Of a stretch of 64,000 nucleotides of DNA, positions 12,547-21,474 are shown piece after piece. The DNA comes from Saccharothrix ecbatanensis (GTDB lineage Bacteria; Actinomycetota; Actinomycetes; Mycobacteriales; Pseudonocardiaceae), in assembly GCF_014205015.1 (NCBI RefSeq), contig NZ_JACHMO010000001.1:8494001-8558000 (forward strand), written 5' to 3'. The position numbers and the translations under genes are program-made. Under the pieces are notes generated by a model, which saw only the letters and a program-made list of their open reading frames with translations, ran no database searches and was not told where the DNA came from. Position 1 is the first letter of the stretch. Each line of letters opens with the position of its first letter.

Positions 12547-13392
12547 GTGAACCACGACCTAGGCGAATTCCTCCGCAGCCGTCGGGCTCGCGTGCGCCCG
12601 GACGACGTGGGCCTGCCCAGTGGTGGCCGCCGCCGCGTCCCCGGCCTGCGCCGCGAGGAGTTGGCGCTGCTGGCGGGCGTGAGCGTGGACTACTACATGC
12701 GCCTGGAACAGGGTCGGGCTCCCGCGATCTCCGACTCCGTCCTGGACGCCGTCGCCCGCGTGCTCCGCTTGGACGAGACCGAACGAGCCCACCTCCGCAA
12801 CCTCGTCCGCCCGACCGCCTCGAAACGCCCCGCGCCCCAACACGTCCGAGCGGGCCTGCGGCGGTTGCTGGCCATGGCCGACGACGTGCCGGCGTTCGTG
12901 ATGGGCCGTCGGGCGGACATCCTGGCGTGGAACCCGCTGGCCGACGCCCTCTACGGCTTCGGCGGCCAGGCCCCGGAGGACCGCAACGCGGCCAGGCACA
13001 CGTTCCTGCGCCCGGAAGCCCGCACCTTCTACCGCGACTGGCCCACCGTCGCCGAGGACATGGTGGCGTTCCTCAGGCTGGACGCCGGTCGTTACCCCGA
13101 CGACGCCAGGCTCGCCGCGCTGGTGGGGGAGCTGTCGGTCAAGGACGAGACGTTCCGGAAGTTGTGGGCGCAGCACAGGGTGTTGGAGAAGACCCACGGC
13201 ATCAAGCTGATCCACCATGCCGTGGTGGGCGACCTGGACCTGGACTACGAGACCCTGCAACCCACCGGTGACCCGGACGTCGTCCTGGCCATGTACACGG
13301 CTCCCGTCGGCTCGCCGACCGAGGAACGGCTCAAGCTGCTGGCCAGTTGGGCCGCAGTGCCTTCAGGAACGCCCTCAGAGCAGCAGGCCTGA
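12547..13392 (+). CDS. XRE-family regulator with MmyB-like ligand-binding domain
   Basis: The 281-residue protein has an N-terminal helix-turn-helix with the family signature RRRVPGLRREELALLAGVSVDYYMRLEQGR. A PAS-like MmyB domain follows, with ADILAWNPLADALYGF and the C-terminal LIHHAVVGDLDLDYETLQP. MmyB domains have been described as binding fatty-acid-like ligands and are linked to divergent SDR genes. The GTG at 12547 is preceded at six bases by CATACT, a plausible -10, so it may be leaderless; GGAG is too close to serve as a ribosome site. Its last 62 bases overlap the convergent DUF397 gene. Confidence 0.9.
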   Translation: MNHDLGEFLRSRRARVRPDDVGLPSGGRRRVPGLRREELALLAGVSVDYYMRLEQGRAPAISDSVLDAVARVLRLDETERAHLRNLVRPTASKRPAPQHVRAGLRRLLAMADDVPAFVMGRRADILAWNPLADALYGFGGQAPEDRNAARHTFLRPEARTFYRDWPTVAEDMVAFLRLDAGRYPDDARLAALVGELSVKDETFRKLWAQHRVLEKTHGIKLIHHAVVGDLDLDYETLQPTGDPDVVLAMYTAPVGSPTEERLKLLASWAAVPSGTPSEQQA

Positions 13393-13507
13393 ACTCCAGC
13401 ACCGGCCCGTCGACGTTCTTCGAGTCCCGCACGGCGTCGAGCCCGCCCCGGACCTCGACGCAGCTACCACCGCTGTTGCCGCTGTAGCTGCTCTTCCGCC
13501 AAGTCAT
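13331..13507 (-). CDS. DUF397 small protein
   Basis: The 58-residue protein is a complete DUF397 domain: it starts MTWRKSSYSGNSGG, contains SCVEVRGG and the signature AVRDSKNVDGPVLEF, and ends with the helix AALRAFLKAL. Its ATG overlaps the stop of the upstream XRE gene as ATGA (13504-13507), so the pair is translationally coupled. DUF397 genes next to XRE/DUF5753 regulators are very common in actinomycetes and have been proposed to act as regulatory or toxin-antitoxin-like pairs; the molecular role is unsettled. The 3' part lies antisense to the last 62 bases of the MmyB-type gene. Confidence 0.9.
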   Translation of the reverse strand: MTWRKSSYSGNSGGSCVEVRGGLDAVRDSKNVDGPVLEFRPAALRAFLKALRPNWPAA

Positions 13508-14334
13508 GGCTCAACGCTATCAAGCAGATCCGCGCTCGAAACCGCCAGCAGCTCCCGAAAAACGGCCTCGTAGTGGGAGATCCGGCTCTCTTCGTCCACG
13601 AACAGGCCGTCGGTCAAAGTCTCCACGTACACGGTCTTCCGCAGGCCACCCGACGGCGTGAGGATCTCGAACGGGAAGTACAGCGCGCTGGTCAGGCCGG
13701 CGCTGTCCGGGATGATCCGCAGCGTCACATGGGGCAGTTGAGCCAACTCCTTCAGGTGTGACAGCTGCCCGGCCCGCGTCTGCTCGGTGCCGACCGGCGC
13801 TCGCAGCACCGATTGCCTGACCACCAGGACGTACTCGGGCGGGTTCGGCCCGGTCAGCCTCTTCTGCCTGGCCATCCTCGCCTGCACCAGGCTCTCGGCC
13901 TCGTTGGGCCGCAGTGCCGGATTCGTCTCGATCACCGCACGCGCGTACGCCTCGGTCTGCGCCAAACCGTGCAGCAGGTCCGGCCGGTACGCCTCGATGC
14001 GCCGCGCGGTCTCCTCGGTGTTGAAGTACTTCCGCAGTCGGTCCGGGATGGCCGCGCCCCAAGGCGTCTTGGGCCGGCGCTTCCGAGCCTCCTCACCGAG
14101 GTGCACGAGGTCGGCGCGCTCCTCGTCCCGCACATCGAGGAGGTCGAGCAGCGCCACCAGTTCCAGCGGCGCGATCGAGTGGTCACCGCGCAGGATCTTG
14201 CCGACCTTCGACTCGGAGCAGCCCAGCGTGGACTGGATGTCGGCCTTCGTGACTTCCTTGCGCCGCATCAGTTCACGAAGGAGGTGTGCGAGGCCGACGC
14301 GGTAGTCGACCGGGCTTCGGTCGCTGCTGGTCAT
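13504..14334 (-). CDS. XRE-family regulator with DUF5753 domain
   Basis: The 276-residue protein has an N-terminal helix-turn-helix (about residues 12-65, with STLGCSESKVGKILRGDHSI) followed by a DUF5753 domain. That domain shows EAYRPDLLHGLAQTEAYARAVIE, VVRQSVLRAPVG, LRIIPDSAGL and VYVETLTDGLFVDEE. The family partners with DUF397 proteins, as here. The ATG at 14334 has a strong GGAGGAG site. The neighbouring plus-strand genes are divergent, so this protein may control its own promoter in the 108-base gap. Confidence 0.92.
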   Translation of the reverse strand: MTSSDRSPVDYRVGLAHLLRELMRRKEVTKADIQSTLGCSESKVGKILRGDHSIAPLELVALLDLLDVRDEERADLVHLGEEARKRRPKTPWGAAIPDRLRKYFNTEETARRIEAYRPDLLHGLAQTEAYARAVIETNPALRPNEAESLVQARMARQKRLTGPNPPEYVLVVRQSVLRAPVGTEQTRAGQLSHLKELAQLPHVTLRIIPDSAGLTSALYFPFEILTPSGGLRKTVYVETLTDGLFVDEESRISHYEAVFRELLAVSSADLLDSVEP

Positions 14335-14442
14335 GGGTCTCCTCCGCGTTGATCGCCGACAGTCTGCCCGAGCCCTTTCCGGACCACCGGTCACCTGATC
14401 AGGTTCTAGTCAACTGGACCGGTCGGGTTTACCGTTCCGGAT

Positions 14443-14712
14443 ATGACCGATGAAGAGCGCGAGTGGGTGGCGGAGGAGGCTCCGCGCATGTTCGCCGTGG
14501 TGGAGCGTGACCCCGAGTTCCAGGTGGCGGCGTGGGGCCTGGCGTTCGAGGACAGCGCCCAAGTCGTCTCCGAGGACGGCACCGTGCGGATGAACCTGCA
14601 AGGCCCGGAGAGCTGCCTCCACCTCTTCCGAGGCTCGGAGCTGATGTGGCTGGATGATGTGCCGCATGTCCCTGCCGCATGTCTTCCAGATCACCAAGTA
14701 CGACCCGGCTGA
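14443..14712 (+). CDS. Small protein of unknown function
   Basis: The 89-residue acidic protein begins MTDEEREWVAEEAPRMFAV and contains LHLFRGSELMWLDDVPH. No family is recognised. A TACCGT -10 element (14430-14435) lies seven bases before the ATG and there is no ribosome site, which supports a leaderless start and hence a real gene. Its last 47 bases overlap the next gene in another frame, and the final 20 residues look unstructured. The overlap may mean that the real stop was once upstream or that the second gene's start needs revision. Confidence 0.6.
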   Translation: MTDEEREWVAEEAPRMFAVVERDPEFQVAAWGLAFEDSAQVVSEDGTVRMNLQGPESCLHLFRGSELMWLDDVPHVPAACLPDHQVRPG

Positions 14713-15622
14713 TCGCGACGGCTACGGCCGGTACCACGGGCCTGAGGACGTCACCAGCGATCACGGCGTGGTCGAAGCGGCCTACCTCGCCGCCATGGCC
14801 GCCTTCGTCGAGGACACCGGGGTCACCCGTCTGACCATTCGTGAGCCGCTGCTCCCGGGCATCGTCACCTTCGGCGTGGAGGCGCCGATCGAGGGGTACG
14901 GGCTGGCCGGCCTGTTCCCGCCGGATCTGACGGGCTTCCACGACGGCGCGGAGGTGGACCTGGCCACCGGGCTCGCACTCCTGCGGGCCATGCTGCGCGA
15001 CAACGGCGCCTCGTGCGGCCTGGAGGTGGACGGGAGGTTCTTCGTCCACGTCGGCTTCGACCAGTACATGTACATCGGCAGTGCGGAGCCCTGCGAGAAC
15101 GCGATCGCCCGCACCCGGTCGCTGGGGCTGTTCCCGGAACCGATGGACTCCGCCTGCTACGAGCGGAGCCTCGACCGACCCCCTCCGCAACCGCCCGCAG
15201 ACGACGACTTCTGGGCTGAACTGGCCGACCTGGCCACCCGTCGCGGCGCGGTGATCCTGCAAGAGGGCTACGTCCTCAACGCCTCCCGCTGGCACCGCCT
15301 CCACGGCTCCGACGTCGGCGCGATCCGAACCCGGCTCACCCCGCGATCGAGGTTGTGGGTGTGGCCGGACCTCGACGACGACGTGGCCGCCGTTCTCCGC
15401 GAACTGCCGGAGGAAGGCAGCTTCGAGATCGTCTGGGAGCACCAGGACGGGCGTATCACCAGCTTCGACGCCGACGACGAGGACTACCCGGAGTTGCCGG
15501 CGCGACTGGCCGAGGCCCGCGCGGCGACGGCGATCTCCGCGTACGCGGATGAGCGCAACCCGCTGCTCGCCGCCGTGCTGCCCGATGACGACGGGGTCCT
15601 GCGCGCCCGATGGGACCTCTGA
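14666..15622 (+). CDS. Conserved actinobacterial protein of unknown function
   Basis: The 318-residue protein starts MSLPHVFQITKYDPADRDGYGRYHGPEDVTSDHGVVEAAYLAA. This N-terminus is familiar from uncharacterised Streptomyces proteins that continue with LTIREP, GLFPPDLTGFHDGA and FVHVGFDQYMYIGS, as here. The second half is acidic and ends RARWDL. No enzymatic motif is visible. I chose the ATG at 14666 from the conserved start; ATGs at 14654 and 14657 are in frame upstream. It overlaps the preceding small gene by 47 bases, so the two are probably co-transcribed. Confidence 0.75.
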   Translation: MSLPHVFQITKYDPADRDGYGRYHGPEDVTSDHGVVEAAYLAAMAAFVEDTGVTRLTIREPLLPGIVTFGVEAPIEGYGLAGLFPPDLTGFHDGAEVDLATGLALLRAMLRDNGASCGLEVDGRFFVHVGFDQYMYIGSAEPCENAIARTRSLGLFPEPMDSACYERSLDRPPPQPPADDDFWAELADLATRRGAVILQEGYVLNASRWHRLHGSDVGAIRTRLTPRSRLWVWPDLDDDVAAVLRELPEEGSFEIVWEHQDGRITSFDADDEDYPELPARLAEARAATAISAYADERNPLLAAVLPDDDGVLRARWDL

Positions 15623-15707
15623 CCGGTCGGCCCGGCCCGTGGCCACGCCGTCGAAGCGGACCAGCGCCTCCTCGACGGATAGCCGACAGCCGGTTCCGGC
15701 AGCATGC

Positions 15708-17270
15708 CTACGAGCACCGCTTTCCCTCGGCCGGCAACGTCAGGTTGAGCAGGTACTCGTGCCCGGCGTCATCCACGCACTTGTTGCCGTGCAGGTACAC
15801 GGTGTGCTGGTTTCCCTCGAACGTCAGCAGCCCGCCGCCCAACGTCTGCGCCAGGCTCACGCCCGCCTCGTACGGCGTCGCCGGGTCACCGGTCGTGGAG
15901 ATCACCAGCACCGGCGGCAGCCCGGCCACCGCCTTGTGCTCCTGCACGCTCGGCGGCACGGGCCAGAACGCGCACGAGTCCAGCGCCGCCGCGGCCGGCT
16001 GACCGTCGTCCAGGAACGGCGCCGCCGCCTTGTACCGGCGCGCGAGGTCGTCCAGCACGTTCTTGTCCGTCACCCGCGGCTCGTCCACGCACTTCACCGC
16101 GTTGAACGCATCGGTGATGGTCGAGTACCGACCTTCCTTGTCCCGGTCGAAGTAGTTGTCCGCCAACAGCATCAGCACGTCACCGCGGTTGTTCTTCAGT
16201 TCGGTCAGCCCCGTGTTCAGCGGCGCCCACAGCTCCTCGGTGTACATCGCCTGGATCACGCCGGTGATCGCGTCGTTGTACGACAGCTTCCGGTCGCCCA
16301 CCGCCACCGGCCGCTGCACCAGCGGCAACGTCAGGTCGCGGAACACCTGGTTGGACTTCGACGGGTCGTTGCCCAGCGCGCAGTCCTGACGGGTCGCGCA
16401 CCACAACGCGAAAGCGTCGAACGACTTCTGGAACCCGGCCGCCTGCGCGATCAGCGACTCGACCTGACCCTGCGTCGGGTCCACCGCGCCGTCCAGCACG
16501 AGCGCCCGCACGTTGCCCGGGAACGCCTGCGCGTACGCGGCGCCGATGTGCGTGCCGTACGAGTACCCCAGGTACGTCAGCTTCTCGTCGCCGAGCGCGG
16601 ACCGCATCACGTCCAGGTCCCGCACGACGTCCCTGGTTCCGACGTTGGCCAGCACGTCGACCCCGGTCGTCGCGGCGCACTTCTCCGCGTACTGCTTGTT
16701 CTCCGCCTCGGTCTGCGCCACGCCCGCCGGCGACGTGTCCAGGTCGTCGTCCAGCCGGTCGGCGTCCCGTTCCGCGTCGGTCAGGCACTTGACCTGCGGC
16801 TGGCTCGCCCCGACACCGCGCGGGTCGAACCCGATCAGGTCGAACCGGTCGCCCAGCGCGGACGCCTTGACCTCCGAACCCAGGCTCGCCGCCGCCGCCA
16901 TGCCGGACGCGCCGGGACCACCCGGGTTGATGATCAACGACCCGATCCGCTCACCGAGCGCGCGTTGCCGCAGCAGCCCGATCGTGATCGTGCGCCCCTC
17001 GGGCTTGGCGTAGTCGAGCGGCACCTCCAGCCGGGCGCACTCGATCGACTTCTTCGTCTTGTACAGCGTCGTCGTCGACCCGGTGGTGGCGTAGGGCTCG
17101 CAGCCCTCCCAGCCGACCTGCTGCCCGTAGAACCGTTCCAACCCGGCGGGCACGGCACCGACCGGGCCTCTCTGCTCCAGCGCCGTCCCGGCGGTGGGTG
17201 ACCCGGTGACCACGCTCGTGCACGAGGCGAGGAGCGGGAGGGCGAGGAAGAGCATCATCCGACGGCGCAC
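15708..17270 (-). CDS. Exported lipoprotein serine hydrolase, Hip1/CaeA (tripeptidyl aminopeptidase) type
   Basis: The 520-residue protein has a basic start (VRRR), a hydrophobic signal and a lipobox ending LLASC, so it should be anchored outside the membrane. The alpha/beta hydrolase core has NPGGPGASG as the oxyanion-hole motif, the nucleophile elbow GYSYGTH, and a TAP-like C-terminal domain with a TTGDPATP segment and a GNQHTVYL His region. The GTG start at 17270 is six bases downstream of a TACGAT -10 element (17277-17282), indicating a leaderless mRNA and fixing the start. M. tuberculosis has two such proteins, Rv2223c and Rv2224c, beside glnA2; here glnA2 is 4 kb away. Confidence 0.88.
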   Translation of the reverse strand: MRRRMMLFLALPLLASCTSVVTGSPTAGTALEQRGPVGAVPAGLERFYGQQVGWEGCEPYATTGSTTTLYKTKKSIECARLEVPLDYAKPEGRTITIGLLRQRALGERIGSLIINPGGPGASGMAAAASLGSEVKASALGDRFDLIGFDPRGVGASQPQVKCLTDAERDADRLDDDLDTSPAGVAQTEAENKQYAEKCAATTGVDVLANVGTRDVVRDLDVMRSALGDEKLTYLGYSYGTHIGAAYAQAFPGNVRALVLDGAVDPTQGQVESLIAQAAGFQKSFDAFALWCATRQDCALGNDPSKSNQVFRDLTLPLVQRPVAVGDRKLSYNDAITGVIQAMYTEELWAPLNTGLTELKNNRGDVLMLLADNYFDRDKEGRYSTITDAFNAVKCVDEPRVTDKNVLDDLARRYKAAAPFLDDGQPAAAALDSCAFWPVPPSVQEHKAVAGLPPVLVISTTGDPATPYEAGVSLAQTLGGGLLTFEGNQHTVYLHGNKCVDDAGHEYLLNLTLPAEGKRCS

Positions 17271-17341
17271 GGTTCGATCGTATGGTGACTCGTCGGCCAC
17301 AACGCCCGCCACGGTTCGCCCGAGTGAGCGAGAATGCCCCC

Positions 17342-19057
17342 ATGCCACAGCTCCGACTCGCCCTCGCCCAGGTGAACGCCTGTGTCGGCGACCTGGCGGG
17401 CAACACCGAACTCGTCGTCGAGTGGTCGCGCAAGGCCGTCGAGGCGGGCGCGCATCTGGCCGTCTTCCCCGAGATGGCGCTGACCGGGTACCCGGTCGAG
17501 GACCTCGCGCTGCGGGTGTCGTTCGCCGAGGCGTCCAAAGAGGCGTTGACCAAGCTCGCGACCAGGCTGGACGAGGCGGGGTGCGGCGGGCTGGCGGTGT
17601 TCGTCGGCTACCTCGACCGCGACGAGCGCGGGATGCGCAACGCCGCCGCCGTGCTGCACCGGGGCGAGGTGGTGGCCCGGCAGAACAAGCACCACCTGCC
17701 GAACTACGGCGTGTTCGACGAACGCCGCTACTTCACGCCGGGCGACACGCTGGACATCGTCCGCGTGCACGGCCTCGAAGTCGGCATGGTGATCTGCGAG
17801 GACCTGTGGCAGGACGGCGGCCCGATCGCCGCCCTCGGTGAGGCGGGCGTGGACCTCGTGGTCTCGCCGAACGCCTCGCCGTACGAGCGGAAGAAGGACG
17901 ACGCCCGGCTGCCGTTGGTGGCACGCCGTGCGGCCGAGGCCGGTGCGCCGCTCGCCTACGTGAACCTGATCGGCGGGCAGGACGAGCTGGTGTTCGACGG
18001 CGACACGATGGTGGTCACCGCCGACGGCACGCTGATCACCCGCGCGCCGCAGTTCGTGGAGCACCTGGTGGTCCTGGACGTCGACCTGCCCGGTGGCACG
18101 CCGCGGACCGAAGGCACGTACGGCGGGTTCACGGTCCATCGCCGCACGCTGTCCGACGACCCGCTCCGGGCCTACGAGCCGCTGCCCGTGCCGCAGCCCG
18201 CCGAGCCGCTGTCGGACGAGGCGGAGGTGTGGCACGCGCTGGTCACCGGCCTGCGCGACTACGTGCACAAGAACGGCTTCCGCTCGGTGGTGTTCGGCCT
18301 GTCCGGCGGCATCGACTCGGCGGTCGTCGCGGCCCTGGCGGTCGACGCCCTCGGCGCGGACCACGTCTACGCCGTGTCGATGCCGTCGGTGTACTCGTCG
18401 GACCACTCGAAGTCGGACGCGTACGACCTGGCCCAGCGCACCGGCTGCCACTACTCGGAGCAGCCCATCGCGGACATGGTCAGCGTGTTCGTGGACCAGC
18501 TCGGGCTGACCGGGCTGGCGGAGGAGAACGTCCAGGCCAGGTGCCGCGGCGTCACGTTGATGGGCCTGTCGAACCAGCACGGCCACCTGGTGCTCGCCAC
18601 CGGCAACAAGACGGAGCTGGCGGTCGGCTACTCGACCATCTACGGCGACGCGGTCGGCGGGTTCGCGCCGATCAAGGACGTGCTGAAGACGCTGGTCTGG
18701 GACCTGGCGCGGTGGCGCAACGCGCAGGCCGAGAAGCTGGGCGAGCTGCCGCCGATCCCGGAGAACTCGATCAGCAAGCCGCCGTCGGCCGAGCTGCGCC
18801 CCGGCCAGATGGACAGCGACTCGCTGCCCGACTACGACCTGCTCGACTCGGTCCTGGACGACTACGTCGAGGGCGACAAGGGCTACCGCGACCTGATCGC
18901 CATGGGCTTCACGCACGAGCTGGTCGACAAGGTCCTGCGCATGGTCGACAAGGCCGAGTACAAGCGCCGCCAGTACCCGCCGGGCACCAAGATCACGTTC
19001 AAGGCGTTCGGCCGCGACCGGCGGCTGCCGATCACCAGCGGCTGGCGCGAAGGCTGA
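17342..19057 (+). CDS. nadE: Glutamine-dependent NAD+ synthetase
   Basis: The 571-residue cytosolic enzyme amidates nicotinic acid adenine dinucleotide using glutamine. The N-terminal nitrilase-type glutaminase has its triad visible as Glu44 (VFPEMAL), a Lys in RQNKHHLPNYGVFDE, and a Cys in MVICEDLW. The C-terminal synthetase has the PP-loop SGGIDSAVVA near residue 320 and the GNKTELAVGYSTIYGD signature. The ATG at 17342 gives MPQLRLALAQVNACVGD as in homologs. It is divergent from the Hip1-like gene and ends at a symmetric terminator shared with the MFS gene. Confidence 0.97.
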   Translation: MPQLRLALAQVNACVGDLAGNTELVVEWSRKAVEAGAHLAVFPEMALTGYPVEDLALRVSFAEASKEALTKLATRLDEAGCGGLAVFVGYLDRDERGMRNAAAVLHRGEVVARQNKHHLPNYGVFDERRYFTPGDTLDIVRVHGLEVGMVICEDLWQDGGPIAALGEAGVDLVVSPNASPYERKKDDARLPLVARRAAEAGAPLAYVNLIGGQDELVFDGDTMVVTADGTLITRAPQFVEHLVVLDVDLPGGTPRTEGTYGGFTVHRRTLSDDPLRAYEPLPVPQPAEPLSDEAEVWHALVTGLRDYVHKNGFRSVVFGLSGGIDSAVVAALAVDALGADHVYAVSMPSVYSSDHSKSDAYDLAQRTGCHYSEQPIADMVSVFVDQLGLTGLAEENVQARCRGVTLMGLSNQHGHLVLATGNKTELAVGYSTIYGDAVGGFAPIKDVLKTLVWDLARWRNAQAEKLGELPPIPENSISKPPSAELRPGQMDSDSLPDYDLLDSVLDDYVEGDKGYRDLIAMGFTHELVDKVLRMVDKAEYKRRQYPPGTKITFKAFGRDRRLPITSGWREG

Positions 19058-19064
19058 CACTCCC

Positions 19065-19097
19065 GTTCAGCCCGGTAGCGGGTCTACCGGGCTGAAC
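19065..19097. terminator. Bidirectional stem-loop between nadE and the P55-like gene
   Basis: GTTCAGCCCGGTAG pairs perfectly with CTACCGGGCTGAAC around a five-base loop. One arm carries the end of the MFS gene, whose TAG stop lies inside the hairpin at 19084-19086. Terminator and coding end are therefore fused. Confidence 0.85.
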
Positions 19098-20676
19098 GCG
19101 GCAGGAGCAGCGACATCAACGCGCCCACCGCGCAGATCACCGCCGTGATCCAGAAGATCTCGTGGTACTCCGTCAGCAGCGCGTCCGTCAGCGCCGCCTT
19201 GTAGGTCGCCGCCTTCTCGGCGAACTCCTCCGGCGACATCCCGAACGGCAACGGCGTGTCCAGGTCCGCCGTCAGCTCCTGGAACCGGTGCAGGCCCCAG
19301 GCCGACAGCCCGGCCACGCCGACCAGCATCCCGGTCATCCGCGCGACCACCACGGCGGCCGACGCGACGCCGTGCTGCGAAGCCGGCACGACCCGCAGCA
19401 CCGCCGCCGACACCGGCGCGATCACCAGGCCCAGCCCGAACCCGGCCACCGCCAGGTCACGCCCGATCACGAACGACGACACCGTGGCCGGCCACTGCGC
19501 GATCAGCACGTACGCGCCCGCGGCCACGGTCAGCCCGGCGAACGACACCCACCGGTCACCGACCCGCGCCGCCAACCACCCGCCGATCACGGCGCCCACC
19601 GGCAACGCGATCAGGAACCGGGCCAACATCGCCGCCGCCGCGCCCGAGTCACGCCCCAGCACGGTCTGCGCGAACAGTTCCACGTCCACCAACGTCACCA
19701 TCAGCGCCGCGCCGGCCGCCAACGACACACCCAGCGACGCCAGGAAAGGCCGCATGGCCACCCCCGCCGGGTCCAGCAGCCGCACCGGCGACCGCCGCTC
19801 CCACCACACGAACCCGACGAACACCACCGCCGACGCGCCGAGCACCGGCAACCCCCACGACGGCAGCACCGCGTGGGCGGGATCGGGGTTGTAGAGGCCC
19901 ACGACCAGCAACGACAGCGCCAACGCCAGCAGCCCGCCGCCGACGAAGTCGATCCGGACAGTCGACCGGGCGGACCGCGGCACGGTCAGCTGCACGACCA
20001 CCATCGCGATCACGGCCAGCGGCAGGTTGATCCAGAACACCCACCGCCAGCTCTGCGGCTCCACCGACTCGAAGAACGACCAGGCGTTGAACAACGACGC
20101 CACGCCCACGCCGTACAGCGTGCCCAGCACACTGCCCAACTCCTGCGCGGCGCCGACCACACCCAGCGCCGAAGCCCGCCGTTCGGCCGACCACAGGTCC
20201 GCCACCAGCGCCAACGTCACCGGCAGCAACGCGCCGCCGGCCAGCCCTTGCACCACCCGTCCGGCCACCAGCAGCGGCAGGTCGCCGGCCAGCGCCGTCA
20301 CCGCCGAGCCGACCGCGAACCCGATCAGGCACACGTGCAGGACGAGCCGCCGCCCGAACCGGTCCGACAGCTGCCCGAGCAACGGCATCCCGGCGACGTA
20401 CCCGAGTAGGTACCCCGTCACCACGGGCGTCGCGCGTTCCAGGTGGTTCACCGGGATGCCCAGATCGCGCACCATGTCCACAAGCACGCCGACGACCACG
20501 TACGCGTCCAGCGCGCCCAGCAGCACGGCCACCGCACCGGCGCCGATCGCCAACCGCCGCGCCTTCACCGAGCCCTCCCGAGCCGGGCCTTCCCCAGCCG
20601 ACTTCCCAGCCGAGCCCTTCACCGCCGAGCCCTCCACAGGCGACTTTCCAGCCGACCCCTCCGCCGGCGAACTCAC
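19084..20676 (-). CDS. MFS efflux transporter, P55 (Rv1410c) type
   Basis: The 530-residue protein has 14 predicted membrane helices and MFS motifs such as [12 protein letters not shown] after helix 2 and [16 protein letters not shown] low-complexity N-terminal extension rich in Gly, Ser, Lys and Glu (about 38 residues with repeated EGSA/GKS units) precedes helix 1. It is coupled by a GTGA overlap to the lprG-like lipoprotein gene upstream. In mycobacteria the LprG-P55 pair exports triacylglycerol and other lipids to the cell surface and affects drug tolerance, so the same lipid-export role is likely here. Confidence 0.9.
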   Translation of the reverse strand: MSSPAEGSAGKSPVEGSAVKGSAGKSAGEGPAREGSVKARRLAIGAGAVAVLLGALDAYVVVGVLVDMVRDLGIPVNHLERATPVVTGYLLGYVAGMPLLGQLSDRFGRRLVLHVCLIGFAVGSAVTALAGDLPLLVAGRVVQGLAGGALLPVTLALVADLWSAERRASALGVVGAAQELGSVLGTLYGVGVASLFNAWSFFESVEPQSWRWVFWINLPLAVIAMVVVQLTVPRSARSTVRIDFVGGGLLALALSLLVVGLYNPDPAHAVLPSWGLPVLGASAVVFVGFVWWERRSPVRLLDPAGVAMRPFLASLGVSLAAGAALMVTLVDVELFAQTVLGRDSGAAAAMLARFLIALPVGAVIGGWLAARVGDRWVSFAGLTVAAGAYVLIAQWPATVSSFVIGRDLAVAGFGLGLVIAPVSAAVLRVVPASQHGVASAAVVVARMTGMLVGVAGLSAWGLHRFQELTADLDTPLPFGMSPEEFAEKAATYKAALTDALLTEYHEIFWITAVICAVGALMSLLLPRSAR

Positions 20677-21323
20677 GCGGGCGGCGAGACGGTGACGGGC
20701 TTGTTGAAGTCGGACAGGTCGATGGTGACCTTCGCCCCGCTAGGCAGCTCGAACACCGCCTGCTCCAGCTTGTCGTCCCGCACCGAGAACGTGGACGCCA
20801 CGTCCGCGTCGATCCCCGGCACCAGCCCGGCCACCACGTCACGCGGCACGGTGCCCGTGACGACCGAGACGCCGTCCGCCGAGCTGACCGTCTTCGCGTC
20901 ACGCGCGTCCGCCAGCACCCGGGCCACGCCCTTGTCCGGGTCGAGGATCGCGGTCGGGTCGTACACCTGGCCCGCGAGCGCCGCGGGCAGCTTGGTGTAG
21001 CCGCCGGTCGGCCCCTTGAAGTGCAGGTCCTGCCCGACCAGCACGTACTCGACCTCGATCAGCTGGCCGAACTGCTCGACGTTGGCCCGGCCCTTCGACT
21101 CGCCCTGGGCGTTCAGGTCGCCCTCGGCCGACTTCACCGGCACGCCGGGCAGCTCGCCGTCGACCTTGATCGAGAAGTGGGTGCTGGTCACCGTTTTCAT
21201 GCTCTCGGCGGCCTTGTCGAGCAGTTCCGGCCCGGCGGGCAGGCCACCGCCGCCACCGGACGACGTGCAGCCCGCCACGACGGCGAGCACGAGCGACCCG
21301 ATCAGGGCACGACGAGGGAGCAT
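20673..21323 (-). CDS. lprG: LppX/LprAFG-family lipoprotein (LprG-like)
   Basis: The 216-residue lipoprotein has a signal with lipobox AVVAGC at about residue 18 and a single lipid-carrier domain ([50 protein letters not shown]). LprG carries acylated lipids in a hydrophobic pocket across the periplasm. The ATG at 21323 is seven bases from a TACGAT -10 element (21331-21336), so the operon mRNA is probably leaderless; a GTG at 21344 is rejected because it lies upstream of that element. It overlaps the P55-type gene, its known partner. Confidence 0.9.
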   Translation of the reverse strand: MLPRRALIGSLVLAVVAGCTSSGGGGGLPAGPELLDKAAESMKTVTSTHFSIKVDGELPGVPVKSAEGDLNAQGESKGRANVEQFGQLIEVEYVLVGQDLHFKGPTGGYTKLPAALAGQVYDPTAILDPDKGVARVLADARDAKTVSSADGVSVVTGTVPRDVVAGLVPGIDADVASTFSVRDDKLEQAVFELPSGAKVTIDLSDFNKPVTVSPPA

Positions 21324-21474
21324 GGGGTGAATCGTAGATCCCACCGGACCCGGTCAGGTCTGAACGCCCGAGCAAGGCCATGACCTGCGGTTTGTCCTCG
21401 GAGTGGTAAACGGTCGAGTGCGTTCCGCCGAGTCGGCAACGCGCGGTTAACCGACCTTACCTAGGCTTCAGGTC

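Noticed and set aside
13331..14334. XRE plus DUF397 as a proven toxin-antitoxin system
   Set aside because: The gene layout fits such proposals, but nothing in the sequence shows toxicity; it is reported only as a coupled regulatory pair.
21381..21461. GlnR box upstream of glnA2
   Set aside because: GTAAA and GGTTAAC-like pieces are present but the six-base spacing and GAAAC half-sites are missing.
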